From assembly GCA_016584495.1 (NCBI GenBank), contig WAID01000003.1, positions 434,001 through 498,000 on the forward strand: 64,000 bases of DNA, in the 5' to 3' direction. The notes below the pieces were generated by a model. The model had not been told where the DNA came from, searched no databases, and saw only the letters and a list, made by a program, of their open reading frames with translations. Position 1 is the stretch's first letter, and every line of letters starts with the position of its first letter. This DNA comes from Celoporthe dispersa. Lineage: Eukaryota > Ascomycota > Sordariomycetes > Diaporthales > Cryphonectriaceae. The position numbers and the translations under genes were made by a program. Below are positions 36,601 through 49,912 of this stretch, piece by piece.

Positions 36601-37076
36601 CTCGCTCTTTCTCTCTCTAGCTAATGGTCGGAGGGCCTTGCCCCCCCTCTCTCTCCCATCATCTCTCAACCCACCTCCCCACCGCTGTTCCTTTTTCAAC
36701 CGGCTTCTCCCCATCCTCTTTCCCCCTCCCCGACCGACCACCCTGTTTCTCTTCACATCCTCCCAAAACCGCCCACCGGTCGTAGACACCTCGACATACA
36801 AAACATTTATCCCCCCTTGTCTTGGCTCTTTTTCTCTTCCTTCCCACCACAGGTGCCAGCTGTGTGTTGTTGTTGTTCTTGTTCTCCCCCATTACACCCT
36901 GTGCCTTCTTCCCTCCTCTGTTCATCTGTCCTTGGAGCCAGGAGACCTCTCTCTCTCCCTCTCTGTCCCGCCCGCCCTCTTCTCGTTCTCACTCACGACC
37001 CGTGTAGACAGGCGATCTGCGCTCTTAGCTGCTTTTCCTCCTGCACCAACCCACCCCCTTCCCCGTCCCGCACACG
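36601..37076 (+). promoter_or_regulatory. Pyrimidine-rich leader/promoter of the RfeG-like gene
   Basis: The 475 bases before the start codon are strongly C/T-rich on the coding strand (for example CT repeats near 36610, 36945-36965 and CCCTTC-type runs). CT-rich tracts just upstream of the transcription start are typical of expressed fungal genes. No TATA box stands out; the exact transcription start cannot be read. Confidence 0.4.
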
Positions 37077-38476
37077 ATGTCTGCAAGAAGAGATGCCGCT
37101 TCAGGCGCGGCGCAGTCCTCGGCGCCACGGCAGAACGAATACTTTGTACCTCGCGATGGAATAGATCGCGAGGTCATCACCGCCGACATCTGCCGCTACC
37201 TTGGCAACGATGCTCTCGTCCGACCTGGAACCTATACTGTATGCCTCTTTTTAACGCACCTCTCTCTCCCTCTCTCCCTCTCCTCTCTCGCTGCTGCCTG
37301 ATGGCTGGCGCGCTCTGCGCCACAGCACCGGTGAGAGTGAGAGAATGAAAGACGAAGAAAAATAAGATTTTTTTTTCAAACAAAAAAAAAGGAATGTCCT
37401 GCTGATGTCGCCTTTTTTTTGTTCTTCACAGGACCCAACAAACGGCCAGCAGATGCAGGGCTATCGCGTCACTGCCTATCGAGCTCTGACTACCGTACGT
37501 GATACCTGCTACCGCCCATTCCCCGACCGCTGCCTCCCGCCGAAGCTAAATTATAACCGTCAATGTTCTGCAGGCTATGATCCAGGACCTGAAGAACGAC
37601 TCCGCCCGCTGGGAGATGGAGAGGAGGAGTCACTCTGGCGGCAGTGGAGGTACAACCACCTCGAGCGATCCCCCCTGTTTTCTTGATTGAGAAGCACAAG
37701 GCTCTAACTCCCCCGGCAGCGAGGTACAGCGACTCGTCCAGCCGCTTCAACAGCGCTTCGACCACTGCACAGTATGAATCTCCTGCACCACCCTACCCCG
37801 CCGGCCCAAGCCGTGATTCTTATGACCTTGTGCCCAGATACCCTGGAAACGATGCCCCTGGATACAGTGGCGGTGGGACAGGACCCGGAGCTGCCTTCCA
37901 ATATGAAAACCGACAGGCCCCCTACGGCGGCAACCCTGCGTACGCCCAAGGACAGGCCTTTCCATCCCAGGCACAGGACAGCAGGTATAGCGCACAGTCC
38001 GGACAGGGCGCCTACACGCAGGGTCCCTATGGCACCACCGTGTACAGCCAGGAGGGAGGCGGTCCCCGTACCTCGACGTCGGCGCGCACCAGACGAGCCG
38101 GTCTGGCCGCCCCTACCAGGACTCCAGGATGCCGGCCTCTGCCTACGCAAACCCCTCCCAGGCCGCTGGATATTATACCACGGGCCAGTACCAAGGTGCA
38201 CACCCTGCGCAGCCGTTAGACCCCATGTACGGCCGCGGGAACACGTACGCGACCGCCCAGGCGGACTACAACTCCTCAGGCCAGCCGGTCTACCAGTATG
38301 ATCCCCAGTACGATGCCACGAGCCAGAACCCCCTCCCTCGTGCGACTACCTCCTCCCCCACCAGTACACCAGCTCAGACAGGAAACAGTGGAACGGCTCA
38401 CTCCCACCGCCACCGCGATCGCGACACCCGCGACGGCAGCTACAGCAAGTCCGACAGGCACCGCCGCGCTCAGTAG
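37077..38476 (+). CDS. rfeG: RfeG-like putative transcription factor
   Basis: Protein resembling the fungal family annotated as transcription factor RfeG; its biochemical role is not established. Exons are 37077-37238, 37432-37494, 37574-37649 and 37720-38476; about 352 residues. The conserved N-terminal part is NEYFVPRDGIDREVIT, then DICRYLGNDALVRPGTYT, GYRVTAYRALTT and AMIQDLKNDSARWEMER, rebuilt correctly across three introns. The remainder is low-complexity, rich in Tyr, Gln, Pro, Ser and Gly, with many YxQ and GAY units, and ends in a His/Arg/Asp-rich segment (HSHRHRDRDTRDGS). One C appears to be missing in CCCC at 38064-38067; without it the frame stops at 38219. Introns have gctgatg or ctaac branch sites. 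The family name comes from memory of the N-terminal signature. Confidence 0.78.
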
Positions 38477-41400
38477 TCCTCCCCCCACGCTGGGCAGTGA
38501 TGATGAGCCGCACGGCGTGGACCGGATCTTGTGAGTGAGTGATGGTGGCACGGCCCGCCTTGTTTGATCTGGACCCTTCTGCCTTTTTTTTTTTCCTTTT
38601 CTTTTTGGCTTTTGGAATTGGCGTCTGCGCGCTGCTTTCTGTTTTTACCGCCTGGACAACAACGCCTTGGTTGAGAGGTTACTGGAGAGCGAGAGAAGAA
38701 GAAAAAAGAACCCCTCCTCCTCCCCCCTTCCCCATCCCCCTCGAAGTTGCAAGTCTGCATCTCTCCCTCCCTGTCACGAGCGACCGGATTCCCTGGACCT
38801 GTTCAGCTTCGACTTCAATTTGGCATGGCGCCCCGGCTCTCCTGGAGTTCTCCTGGACTATTACCTCCTTCTCTTGGACCTGGATTTTGTCGCATGGCCT
38901 CGGTTGTTCTTTCGATCTGCATTCTGGTCGGGCGACACGCCCCGTCATGTTTCTTGTTTATGATTTTGATGACCTCGCAGGCTCCTGCGATGTTTGACAC
39001 CACGCTGGACCTAAGCTTCACATATGGGTACGAGAGAGAGAGAAAAAGAGAGAGAGAGAGAGAGCACACACCCCCTGGACTGAGACACCTCCCCCGCCCA
39101 TACTATGACTGATAATACCTCTCTTCGGGGGGCACGGCATCATCACCGGCCAACGCCCCTCCCCTCCTGTTCTTTTCTTGTCGGCTCTGTCGCGCTCGCG
39201 TCATTCGGGCCTGGGAGAGAGGCCTTCAGTCCTCGTGCCACGACTCCATGCGAGTCTACGCTGACACAGTTCGGAGTTCTCTGGAAGGTGAGAGCTCTGT
39301 GCGTACCCCACAGGCCCGGGCTACTATTGGCTGCCCCAGCTCGTTCGTCACGGGCATCTCGGCATTGCCCATCTTCAGCATGGGTTTATCTCCTCGTGGT
39401 GTACCAGATCTCAACCCCAGGGAGCTGATCGCAGGCCTCCGATCCCAACTCCGGACCAACCGAGCAGTAAGATCGACTCAACCATGGTTGGATCCCCCCC
39501 CCCCTTTGGAACTGTTCTGGATGGTGCCTTGGACGATGATCTTCATAGAAGTGAAGCCGTCCGAAGGACCTGCTCAGCATCCCGGACTCTCTTTACATCT
39601 GCTGCTCGGAGATCTTGCAGAGACGCACGGCGTCCAGGCGACGGCCTCTTTCCAATGGCGGCAACTCAATGGCAGGCCTCTTCTCCCTTCCATACCTGGC
39701 ACCTCCTTAGGGCTCAATATTCTCCCCCGGGACCAAAAGACACACAAAAATGTGATTGAGGGAGAAGAAAATCTCTCTGGTCTCGCGCTGGTAAGACTGG
39801 ACAGCATCTCGGCCGCCTCGCTGAGGTACCGGGCCAGATCGTCAATCGCAGTGTCTCCATGAAGGACTTGTACTCAAAGAAAATCGTTGCCTGAAGCCCC
39901 GGACACTTCAACTCTCAAACCTCGTGGTGCACGTTTGTCTCTTGTCCCTGGGGCCGCGCTCTGATCCTGGAAAGATTTTGGGCTTTTTTCTCTGCTTTCT
40001 TGGCAAAAATCGGAAATGCCGACCCCAGCTTCCGGGAGCCAGACAAACTCACCTGATGCGGTGGTCCTCAAGGGTCGGATCTGCCTGTGCCTTACACCTA
40101 CACACACCGGTGACTGTGTCTTATCAACTCAAAACAACCCAGGATCTGGACTACTACATCAGGACCCAGGAGTCTTCGCCGTCGCACTGCCAATTGGTTT
40201 TTCTTCCCCGTGGCTGTACAACTTTCCCCGCGGCGAGGTGAATGCCAGAGCCTGGATCGGCGCTTGTTGCATTGTTCCCCCAAACCTGGATCTGGATCCC
40301 TCCGAACGCGTATGTCTTGTTTTTTTTCCTGTTTTTTAATGGTTTCGGACTAGGTCGTCTGGTGTCTGTTTCAAGGCTTCCACAGCCGTGGACTGGAGAG
40401 TCGTCTTGTTCTCTTCTTTTTTTTTTCTTCTTTTCCTTGTTGGGTATTACCCCGGCGGGCGGATCGCTAACCTTAGGCCTTCAGCATCTCTCAAATACAA
40501 ACCTATCGACAGGGCATGAAGATATCCAGGGGGGGGCTTGCGCTTTTGACTTCCACATCTGGATAGAGGACTGATGTCCACCGGTGGGGAAAGAGGCCGA
40601 ACACATGGGTTATGCATGGTAAATTGGAAGTGAACAAGCATGGGGTCTGCAGGGGTGTTGTGGATGATCATACTCTTGAAGATTCACGTTACGGCTTACG
40701 AGATCTTGTATGCAGGAGACACGGGCGAATCCGGGCGGCCGGAATATTTTTGCTTTCTTTTTTTTCTTTCTTTTTCTTTTCCTTCTTGGAACTGGTCTTC
40801 TCTTTTTATCTGTATGATGGGCGCTGATTAATGCATCGTTGGCAAGAGAGATTTGCTAAATGAAATCGGACTTGAATGTTGATGACAACAGAGCACGAAC
40901 CGGTGCCCACGTGATTCGATGTCCTTTCTTGTGCAATAGCTGTCTGATGTATTCGTCTTGACGTACACGTGGGCATGCTACAGCAGCCCAACCCTCGATC
41001 TCTCTTGAGCGCGCATTAATAAACGTACTTGTTGTCGACGATAATGGCCGGTGCACTCATTGTTGCACATTCTTACACGGCACGGTAGGTTGAGGGTGAC
41101 TTTGTCCGTACAGCTATGGAAACGAGAAGATGGCGACCGGATGAGATCTGGAGATGGTTTCTGTGCCAAATTTTTTTCTTGTTTTGGTTTCCTTCTCTCC
41201 TTCAAGAAAAGAGCAAGTGAAGAAGGTTAGCGAAGAAAAGTCTGTCGATGAGACCAAGACCAGACTCAACCCGCACGCGCGCAGGAGGGCGTATCCTCCC
41301 CTCCCCTCCCCCCTCTTCTACAGATTAGATACTCCCGAGACGGATTGCTCTGCACAGGAAAAGACGTATCATCAGGCATCGACCAAGCGCTGGGACCAAA

Positions 41401-42779
41401 AGGAGGCGCGCGCTCCTGCGAGGCGTGTGCGTGTGTGTGCGCGGCGGGGAGGTCCGCTCTCTCCTCTCCCCCCAGGGCTGGGCCGCATACCACGAGGCCC
41501 GTCCGGCGGATGCAGAGAGACAGGAGAGGGCAATCCTGTATGTCTGACGTGACAGGTCGGCTGGGGCGCATCTTGGGCCCTGTGGTGGTGCGGTATACGA
41601 GGCGTTGGGGGTGTGGGCGTAGGCTGGCAGGTGGCCTAACGCATCAGCCCTGGTCGATCCAAGGGGGGCTTGCAGGTGTTGATTGGTTCCGTGTTGCCTT
41701 TTTTGTCTCCTACAGTGTCAAATTGATAACCAGAGGAGAGTGCCAATCTTTGCATCTATTTTTTTCTTTCTCCTTTAACAAGCACATTGGCATCGCGACG
41801 GTGGTTTCGCCTTGATTCGATCTGGTTTGATGTTGAGGAAGTGAGAAGTTATGTGGTGGTTCTTTTCTGTTGTGTAAATTACTACGGCGGAGGCACAAGA
41901 AAAAGAAAAAGACAACGCTTGGTCCCCCGCGCTACATCCTCTTCTCTTGTTGCTCTTTGGAATGATGAATATCTCTTCCACCGGATAGAGTCTAGCATGA
42001 AGCCATCGAGACAGAAAGACCAGGTCATCTTGTAGAAGGCGACAAATCACTTTTGGGGGGGGGTTGCAGGAGACAGGTCTCGTCCGACAAGTCAATTATT
42101 CCAGGCGCTTCCTCCCTGACCGCAGGGCCTGAACAGAGACCCCAAGTACAGTAAATCACTCGCTAGCTGGGGTACCTGACCCGCCGCTTACAGCACCACA
42201 CAAACCGCGGTACCCGTAACTAGCGAATACAAAGACAACCCCCGTCATTGGCTGAGGTGTAACTGTAGTGGGGGGTAAAAGGGTCCCTGAAAGAGCCTCC
42301 TAGGGCCTAAACTTCCGTTCCTTGTAGGGGAGAGGAGGGGGGAGGGGGGGGGAAGCAGAGAGAAAAAAAGAGAGGGATGCAGCGGTAGGACGCCAGGCAC
42401 TCCAGCCACGGCGGGGCTCAAGGTATTTTTTTTTTCTTTCCCTTTGGTAGGCCACCGCAGACCCAACCAGAGAGGGACCAGGCAGGTGCCACTCCATCAC
42501 GTCCAAACCCAAATCCTACTTTCTGGATACCAAAACATCCGCCCAGAGGCCGCAGACGCACAATCTTCAGCGAACGACCCGAACACCCTACGCCCGCCCA
42601 CCCCCCTTCTATATCCCCTCCCGACATCCCCGTTATCGCCATTCTTCAACAAGAGGATTCTCTCTCTCCCTCTCTCTCCCCCCCTCTCCCCCTCTTCCTT
42701 CTCTCCGCACGGCCTTGCTCTGCTCGTCGGCTCGCCACTGCCCCTGCTGCATGTCTACGCCCCGCGTCTGGTTTTGAAG
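38477..42779. other. 4.3-kb intergenic region with a possible coding remnant
   Basis: Between the RfeG-like gene and the importin. The only suspicious part is 39245-40330, listed separately. Elsewhere there are T-rich tracts (38590-38625, 40740-40790), a GA array (39030-39062) and no gene signal. The right end (42640-42779) is a CT-rich leader for the importin gene. Confidence 0.5.
39245..40330. other. Coding-like block, strand and frame unresolved
   Basis: Plus-strand frames are open for 205 codons (39248-39862) and 108 codons (40016-40339, the latter meeting a GTATGT donor-like site at 40310). On the minus strand several protein-like stretches occur in successive different frames, for example DDLARYLSEAAEMLSSL (about 39785-39845) and ADVKRVRDAEQVLRTASLL, as if one gene had many frame breaks. 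Third-position GC does not settle it. This could be an eroded gene on the minus strand, a gene with several sequencing indels, or noncoding DNA. I do not assign a product. Confidence 0.22.
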
Positions 42780-45700
42780 ATGGATGCCGCTGCGATTAGA
42801 AGTTGCATCGTCGCGACCCTCGACGCAGATGCCAGCGTCCGCAAGAGGGCTGAGCTGCAGCTTAAACAGGTACGCAACCACCAGGGCCCGCCGCCGCCCC
42901 GTCAATCTCTTGCCCCTCCTCCCCCTCCCCTTCCCCCCCCCCTTCATCCCCCATGGCCACGCTGGGAGACACCTTTTCGTCTGCCTCCTTCCCTCTTCCT
43001 CCCTGGCGTCCTGGCCTCCGCCTTCCTTCTTCCCGCCGCTTCTACATCCCTCTGTCCCTCCCTCCCTCTTCTGGGCGCGTTGATGGCTAACCCCGCCCCC
43101 CTCGCGTGTGCGCGCGCGCGTGTGTGGTCTGTAGGCAGAGGAACACAATGGCTTTCTCGACGCCCTCCTTCAGATCCTGCAGTCAGAGCAGGAACAGAAC
43201 ATCCGCCTCTCCAGTACGTGATAGACCCACGGCGTATGTCTCTCGAGACGCGTCCCTGAGCCACCACCTCCCGACCAGCCCGCCCGCCCGGTCGTCTACA
43301 CACTGATGGTACCGAGACTCACGCGTGTTCCCAGCCGTCATCTACCTCAAGAACCGCGTCAACCGCGCATGGGCAGGCACAGATCACTTCCCCAACGAGA
43401 CCCCCATACCAGAAGACGAGAAGGCGAGGGTCCGCGACCGCTTACTCCCCATCCTGGCCTCCTCGCAGGGCCTGATCCGCCAGCAGCTCATCCCCATCCT
43501 GCAGAGGATCCTGCACTGGGACTTCCCCGACAAGTGGCCCACGTTTATGGACTTCACCATCCAGCTCCTCAACACCAACGATGCGCCCTCCGTCCTCGCC
43601 GGCCTGCAGTGCCTGCTGGCCATCTGCCGCGCCTACCGCTTCAAGGCCAGCGATGGTGACAACAAGGCCCACTTCGACAAGATCGTCGGCGCCAGCTTCC
43701 CCCGCCTGCTGGCCATCTCGACCGAGCTGGTGTCGCAGGAGAGCGAGGAGGCCGGAGAGATGCTCCACATCGCCCTCAAGGCATACAAGCACGCAACATG
43801 GGTCAGCAACCCCCTCATCCCTCTCCTCTCTATCTCTCTCTCTCTCTCTCTGTACACACACACACGGCGGGGACCAAGAGCTCGGGCTGACCTGATGAGT
43901 AACAGCTCGACCTGGCCGCCTTCCTCCGCGAGCAGCAGAACACCATCGGCTGGTGTACCGTCTTCCTCCAGACCGTCTCCAAGGCCCCTCCCGCTATCGC
44001 CATGGGAGAGGACCCCCTCGAGCGCGAGCGGCATCACTGGTGGAAGGCAAAGAAGTGGGCATACTTTAACCTCAACCGTCTATATATCAGGTGGGCCAGC
44101 CCAAACCCAAAATCCACACCCCCCCCACCCCAAAACAACCTCTTTCTTCTCGACGGGGGCGCCTAGTGAGCCGACGGCTGACCGTGACACCAGGCATGGA
44201 AACCCGCATGCGATCACCAAGGACGACGCAGACCAGATGGCCTTTGCCAACTTTTTTTGCTGCCAACATCGCGCCCGAGATCCTCAAGCACTACCTGCAG
44301 GAGATCGAGAAGTGGGTGAGCAAGACCTCGTGGCTGAGCAGGCCGTGCCTGTCCTACTCGATCGTGTTCATGGACGAGTGCGTGCGGCCCAAGGAGATGT
44401 GGGCACACCTGCGGCCGCACCTGACGAACCTGGTCACCCACTTCATCTTCCCCGTGCTCTGCCTGTCCCCGGAAGACCTCGAGAAGTTCGAGGACGAGCC
44501 CGAGGAGTACCTCCACCGAAAGCTCAACTTCTACGAGGAGGTCTCGGCCCCCGACGTCTCGGCCACAAACTTCCTCGTCACCCTGACCAAGAACCGCCGG
44601 AAGCAGACGTTCGAGCTGCTGTCGTTCGTGAACAGCGTCGTCAGCGCCTACGAGGCGGCAGAGCCCGACAAGAAGGACCACATCTCCAAGGAGGGCGCCC
44701 TGCGCATGATCGGGACCCTCGCCCCCGTTCTCCTGAGCAAGAAGTCCCCCATCGCGGACCAGGTCGAGTACTTCCTCGTGCGCTACGTCTTCCCCGACTT
44801 CACCAGCCCCCAGGGCTACCTGCGCGCCCGCGCCTGCGACACCATCGAGAAGTTTGAGCAGCTCGACTTCAAGGACCAGAACCACCTCCTCACTATCTAC
44901 CGGAACATCCTGGACTGCATGGCCGACCCGGCCCTGCCCGTCCGTGTGACTGCCGCCCTCGCGCTGCAGCCCCTGATCCGGCACGACATCATCCGCACGA
45001 GCATGCAGACCTCCATCCCCACCATCATGCAGCAGCTGCTCAAGCTCGCCAACGAGGCCGACATCGACGCCCTGGCCAACGTGATGGAGGACTTCGTCGA
45101 GGTGTTCGCCACCGAGCTCACCCCCTTCGCGGTGGCCCTCAGCGAGCAGCTGCGCGACACGTACCTCCGGATCGTGAACGAGCTGCTCGAGCGCAACAAC
45201 AACCGCGACGAGGGAGGACTACAGCGACTTCCTGGACGACAAGAGCATAACAGCGCTCGGCGTCCTCCAGACGATCGGCACCCTGATCTTGACCCTGGAG
45301 AGCACGCCTGATGTCCTCCTGCACATCGAGGCGGTCCTCATGCCTGTCGTCCAGATCACCCTCGACCACAAGCTCTACGGTAAGACGCCCCACGGCAGGG
45401 AGGCGCGCCACCCCCCTCCCCCCCAAACCCTCCCTGGTGCTGACAAGCCTGCAGATCTGTACAACGAGGTGTTTGAGATCATCGACAGCTGCACCTTTGC
45501 CGCCAAGTCCATCTCCCCTACCATGTGGCAGGCCTTTGAGCTGATCCACCGGACCTTCAAGGCCGGCGCCGAGCTGTACCTGGAGGACATGCTGCCGGCG
45601 CTCGACAACTTTGTCCAGTTCGGCGTCCCGCAGCTCATCCAGCACCCGGAATACGTCCAGGCCCTGTACTCGATGGTCTCTGATATGTTCGACGACCCGA

Positions 45701-46886
45701 AGGTGGGCGGGATCGACCGGATCTGCGCGTGCAAGCTGTCGGAGGCCATGATGCTGAGCCTGCCGGGGCACATCGACAGCTGCGTGTCGGGCTTCATCAG
45801 CATGGCCATGAACGTCCTCAGCGAGCCGGAGCAGAAGATGAAGTCGTACAAGATCCACCTGATGGAGATGGTCATCAACGCGATCTACTACAACCCGGTG
45901 CTGGCGCTCCAGGTGCTCGAGACCAACGGGTGGACCAACAAGTTCTTCAGCATGTGGTTCGGCACCATGGACTCCTTCACGCGGGTGCACGACAAGAAGC
46001 TCTGCATCGTCGCCATCGTGGCGCTGCTCGGCCTCAGCCCCGACCAGGTGCCCGTGAGCGTCTCGGTCGGCTGGCCGCGGTTACTCACGGTAGGTGTCAC
46101 GCCGCAGCAGCCATGGTCCCCCCCCCCCCAAGACGGTCATATCGCTGATGTCAACATAGGGAATCACATCGCTCTTCAAGACACTGCCCGCCGCAGTCAA
46201 GAGTAAGCCCACCCTGACCCCTGTCGACCATCCCAGTGGTGCGCCCGATGCTGACTTACCTCCTCCCAGACCGCGAAGATGCCATGAAGGACGACTACGG
46301 CCTCGACGCCAACTATACCTACGACGACGATGACGAGTGGGGGGATGATGACGCTGCCTGGACCGCAGAGGAGGAGCCGGAGGAGGAGCCCACGGATGCC
46401 AAGGACGAGAGCTCCGCATACCTGGAGTTCCTGAACGAGGAGGTAAGTCACCGGCGCCAGCCGAGGAATAACCACTCTCGCGCCTGGTCGGGTTGCTGAC
46501 ACGAGGAGCAGGCGCAAAAGTTTGGCCAGGTGGAGGAGGCACTGGCCTCGGACGACGAGCTGGGCGAGAACAGCGTGCTCCTCGAGTCTCCCCTGGATAA
46601 ACTCGAGCCGTACCAGATCTTCCGGTCGTGCCTCATGAGTAGGTCTAACCCTTCCCACAGCTATGAAGGAGATGGGGTTACCACCCCGGCATGCTGACAC
46701 GTGTGACCAGGGATGCAACAAGAACAGCCGCAGTTCTACACCAGCCTCTCGTCTCACCTCTCGGGCGAGGAGCAGAGCGTGATCCAGAATGTGGTCCAGC
46801 AGGCGGAAGCAAACCAGGCCATCGCACAACAAGCCGCCCAGCAGCTTGCCGCCGCTGCTCAGCAGGCCAACGGCGGCGCCAGTTAG
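42780..46886 (+). CDS. NMD5: Importin-7/8 type karyopherin (Nmd5/Sxm1-like)
   Basis: Importin-beta family receptor that carries cargo through nuclear pores with Ran-GTP. Exons: 42780-42869, 43135-43213, 43335-43801, 43906-44090, 44194-45379, 45455-46089, 46160-46202, 46270-46442, 46512-46639, 46711-46886; about 1,052 residues, the normal family length. The N-terminal importin-beta domain reads SVRKRAELQLKQAEEHNGF and IRLSTVIYLKNRVNRAW. HEAT repeats follow (FPDKWPTFMDFTIQLL, SISPTMWQAFELIHRTF), then the acidic DDDDEWGDDDAAW segment and EQPQFYTSLSSHLS near the end. Three single-base insertions are implied: T7 at 44252-44258, GGG at 45212-45214 and TTT at 46620-46622. With them removed all nine splice phases agree. 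Sxm1 and Nmd5 are paralogs in yeast; filamentous fungi usually have one such gene, so the symbol is provisional. Confidence 0.92.
43831..43865. repeat. CT-CA microsatellite in importin intron 3
   Basis: CT repeats (43831-43851) followed by CA repeats (43854-43865) inside the 104-nt intron 43802-43905. Confidence 0.85.
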
Positions 46887-48213
46887 GAGAGAACCTGGGC
46901 CGGTGCTGTCGCAGAGGCTACAATGTCTGCAGCGCGGTTATTACGGGAATTCAAAATAAAACCCCCACCAAAAAAACAACCCTGGTATGACAGCCACAGG
47001 ACCGTCATCAGGGCTTGCGCGGAAGTGGAGGAGGGATGGACCGCAGGATGGTGACCCCCCAAGGCCTGGACCCGAGGCGGAAGAGGGGGAGGGGAGAGCC
47101 TCCAGACCCGACGCGATCTCGTTGAAGCAGGAGGGAGGACAGAGGGCATCAAGTGATACCAAAGTATAGAAAAAGGCGGATCCCGGGGGAACAAAATACT
47201 AGGCGAAAAAGGCTGTCTTTTTTTTTATTCTTTTTTTTTTTGGGCCTCGATCTACTGCGGGATGCTGCACCCACCCCTGCGCATAGTTATAGTATGTAAG
47301 AAGACATCGTGGAGGTTGAAGAAGGACGGAAAGGCGTGGTGCGGGCCTGACCAACAACACACTTCATCACTCCCCCAGGAGAATCTTTTCTTTTTTTCTT
47401 TTTTGGGCTTCGTGCGATCTCTTTTTTTTTTTTTTTTTTTCACCTCTCTTCTCTCTTATGAGAATCATGACCGCGCACCACACCCCCGACCGGGGCCAGT
47501 CTGGAGTAGTAGATGGAGGGGTTGAAAAGGCGGCGGCGTAGGGGATCAAGCATACTAGAGGCGGGGGTAGGGGGGGCGAGGTGAATATTTATGGTCCTAG
47601 TATCTTTTATTCACCTTTGTTTTTCCACATGATTGTTGAAGTTGTGTTGTTGTGTTGATAAATAAAGGTTGAGGAGGTGGGCTGTTGTGGACTGGCGTGT
47701 GTGATTCTTGCATCTCAAAGTCAGAGCAGGGCGCGCTGGTTGGTGGATGCTTTGTGGAAGGATCAACCCTGCCTTGTCTTTGGTGCAACTGCCAGACGTG
47801 AACTTGGACAGCGCAGCAGCAGCAGGAGCGTTACACAGCTCAGCTGATGTGATTAAGTAAGCAGTAACGGACAAGTGCAAAGGCCCATGATTTGATTCGA
47901 CCGACCCTCCTACCTCTGACGCTTTTCGAACCTCCTCTGAGGCATCGTCCAGGCCAGACGACCTTGGTGTGGACACAGGCACTGTCCTCTGGAGCCCAGC
48001 CGGCCCTGTCCCTGAGGTGTCCCCAAAGCATGACACGTCGCCCTGGCCGCCCACGTCTCCAGCTGGACCGCAGCCAGCCGGTTCTTTATCCTCCTGCCTC
48101 CTCCAGCTGCACGCACAAGTCCTCCTAGATCATCTTCTCTCCGGGGGAAAAAGAAAAAAAGAAAGAAAAAATATTGTGCATCCCCATCTGAGCAGCCTCT
48201 TCCCCGCCCAATC
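46887..48213. other. Intergenic region between importin and ISN1
   Basis: Importin 3' untranslated region, T-rich runs (47217-47242, 47385-47440) and the ISN1 promoter. No gene is supported; short frames on both strands near 47611-48128 lack any signature. Confidence 0.5.
46955..46960 (+). terminator. AATAAA polyadenylation-like signal of the importin gene
   Basis: A canonical AATAAA lies about 70 bases after the importin stop codon, a sensible position for 3' end formation. Fungal signals are loose, so this is suggestive only. Confidence 0.4.
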
Positions 48214-49880
48214 ATGACGACTAGGTACCGAGTGGAATGTGAGATGATGTCTCTCTCCCTGCCCCCCCCCCCTATACCAGCCTGGGCTAACCTGTGGGAC
48301 CTGTAGATGCCCTCAAGACGCACAGGAGGGACCAATTCATTGGTATGGAGGGCCAGCAGGTGTTCCTTTTTTTCTTCTTTCTCTTCTTTTCTACATGCAA
48401 ATCTTTCAGGACGTCATCTATTTCTCCCCCTTCAGGACCGGTCCACACGGATTGGGGGGGAGGGGGGCGGGGCGTCTACTGGATCAAGCTCCCCAGGACC
48501 ACCTCCTATGTCAGCTTCACAGTACCTGACTGCGACAGGGGAATGGGGAGAAACAAAAAAAAAAAAAAGGAAAAGAAAGAGAAAGAGAAGAATAAAAATC
48601 CCACATCATGCTGTTCTAAAAAATCATCAGTCTTGCTGACACACCCACCACCGCACAGAATGGATCAAGGGCCTCCTCGCCGTCCCCTTCGTCCTCCACT
48701 CCCAGCCGCACGGCATCTTCCAGCCCAACGGCCGTGCCCTGTCCCTCGAGCACATGGCCGAGGAGGCCGCGAGGCGCTACGCCGAGATCATGCACGATGT
48801 CGAGGTCATGATAGACGACCACATCGCCCTCCAGACACCCGCCGCCGCCGCCGCCGCCAAGACGCCCCCCTCGAAGCTGAAGCTGCTGGTCCCGGCCGCC
48901 GGGCCCTTCTTCACGCGCCTGCCGCTCGAGGCCGCCTTCAGGTACCAGGACCGCAGGCGGCACATCAGCAGCCGGCGCTTCGTGAGCCCCAGCTTCAACG
49001 ACGTCCGCCTGATCCTGAACTCGGCACAGGCCATGGCCGTCACGGCCTGCGGCAGCCTGCGGCTCGCCACCTTTGACGGGGACGTCACCCTCTACGAGGA
49101 CGGCCAGAGCCTCGAGGCCGACAGCCCCCTCGTGCCGCGCCTTCTGGACCTCCTACGCAGGGGCGTGCGCGTCGGCATCGTCACCGCCGCAGGCTACACC
49201 ACCGCAGACCGCTACCACGCCCGCCTGCACGGCCTCCTCGACGCCCTCGCCGCCGCCGCCGCCGCCGACGGTGCTGAGCAGATCCCACCGGCCCCGGGCG
49301 CCAACCTGCTCGTCATGGGCGGCGAGGCCAACTACCTCTTCGCCTTCGACCCCGCCGCCGCGCCCTACTACCTCCGTCCCGTGCCCCGGCACGAGTGGCT
49401 GACCCCCGAGATGCAGGCCTGGAGCGAGGCCGATATCGCCGCCCTGCTCGACGACGCCGAGGCCGCCCTGCGCGACTGCGTCCGCGCCCTGCACCTCCCC
49501 GCCGCCGTCATGCGCAAGGACCGCGCCGTCGGCATCATCCCCGAGCCCGAGGGAGCCCGCATCCCCCGCGAGAGCCTTGAGGAGACCGTGCTCGTCGTCC
49601 AGAGGCTGCTTGAGAACAGCCTGGCGGGGAGGAGGAAGGAGGTGCCCTTCTGTGCCTTGTAAGTGTTTTCTCCTCCCCTCCCCCCTCCCCCCCGGTAACA
49701 AAAGTTGGTCGGCTAGCCGGCCGCTCGGTTATGCCGTCGGTCATGTTCCGCATTTTGCCATATAAGCTGACCTTTCCTCTCTCCTTGGCCCAAAAATACA
49801 GTAATGGTGGCCGCGACGTCTTTGTTGACATTGGCGATAAATCCTGGGGCGTGACGGTCTGCCAGCAGTACTTTGAGAGA

Positions 49881-49912
<32 letters not shown>

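Larger units (their letters stand above)
32291..37076. other. 4.8-kb intergenic region
   Basis: No supported gene. Contains TG (32671-32698) and CA (32926-32947, 33190-33213) arrays, purine tracts (34420-34510), CT runs (35580-35670, 35840-35882) and GTAC-rich short repeats (35371-35400, 35520-35570). Long open stretches such as 34167-35051 (+) cross poly-Lys- and poly-Ala-coding repeats and have no domain. The right end is the pyrimidine-rich leader of the RfeG-like gene. Confidence 0.5.
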
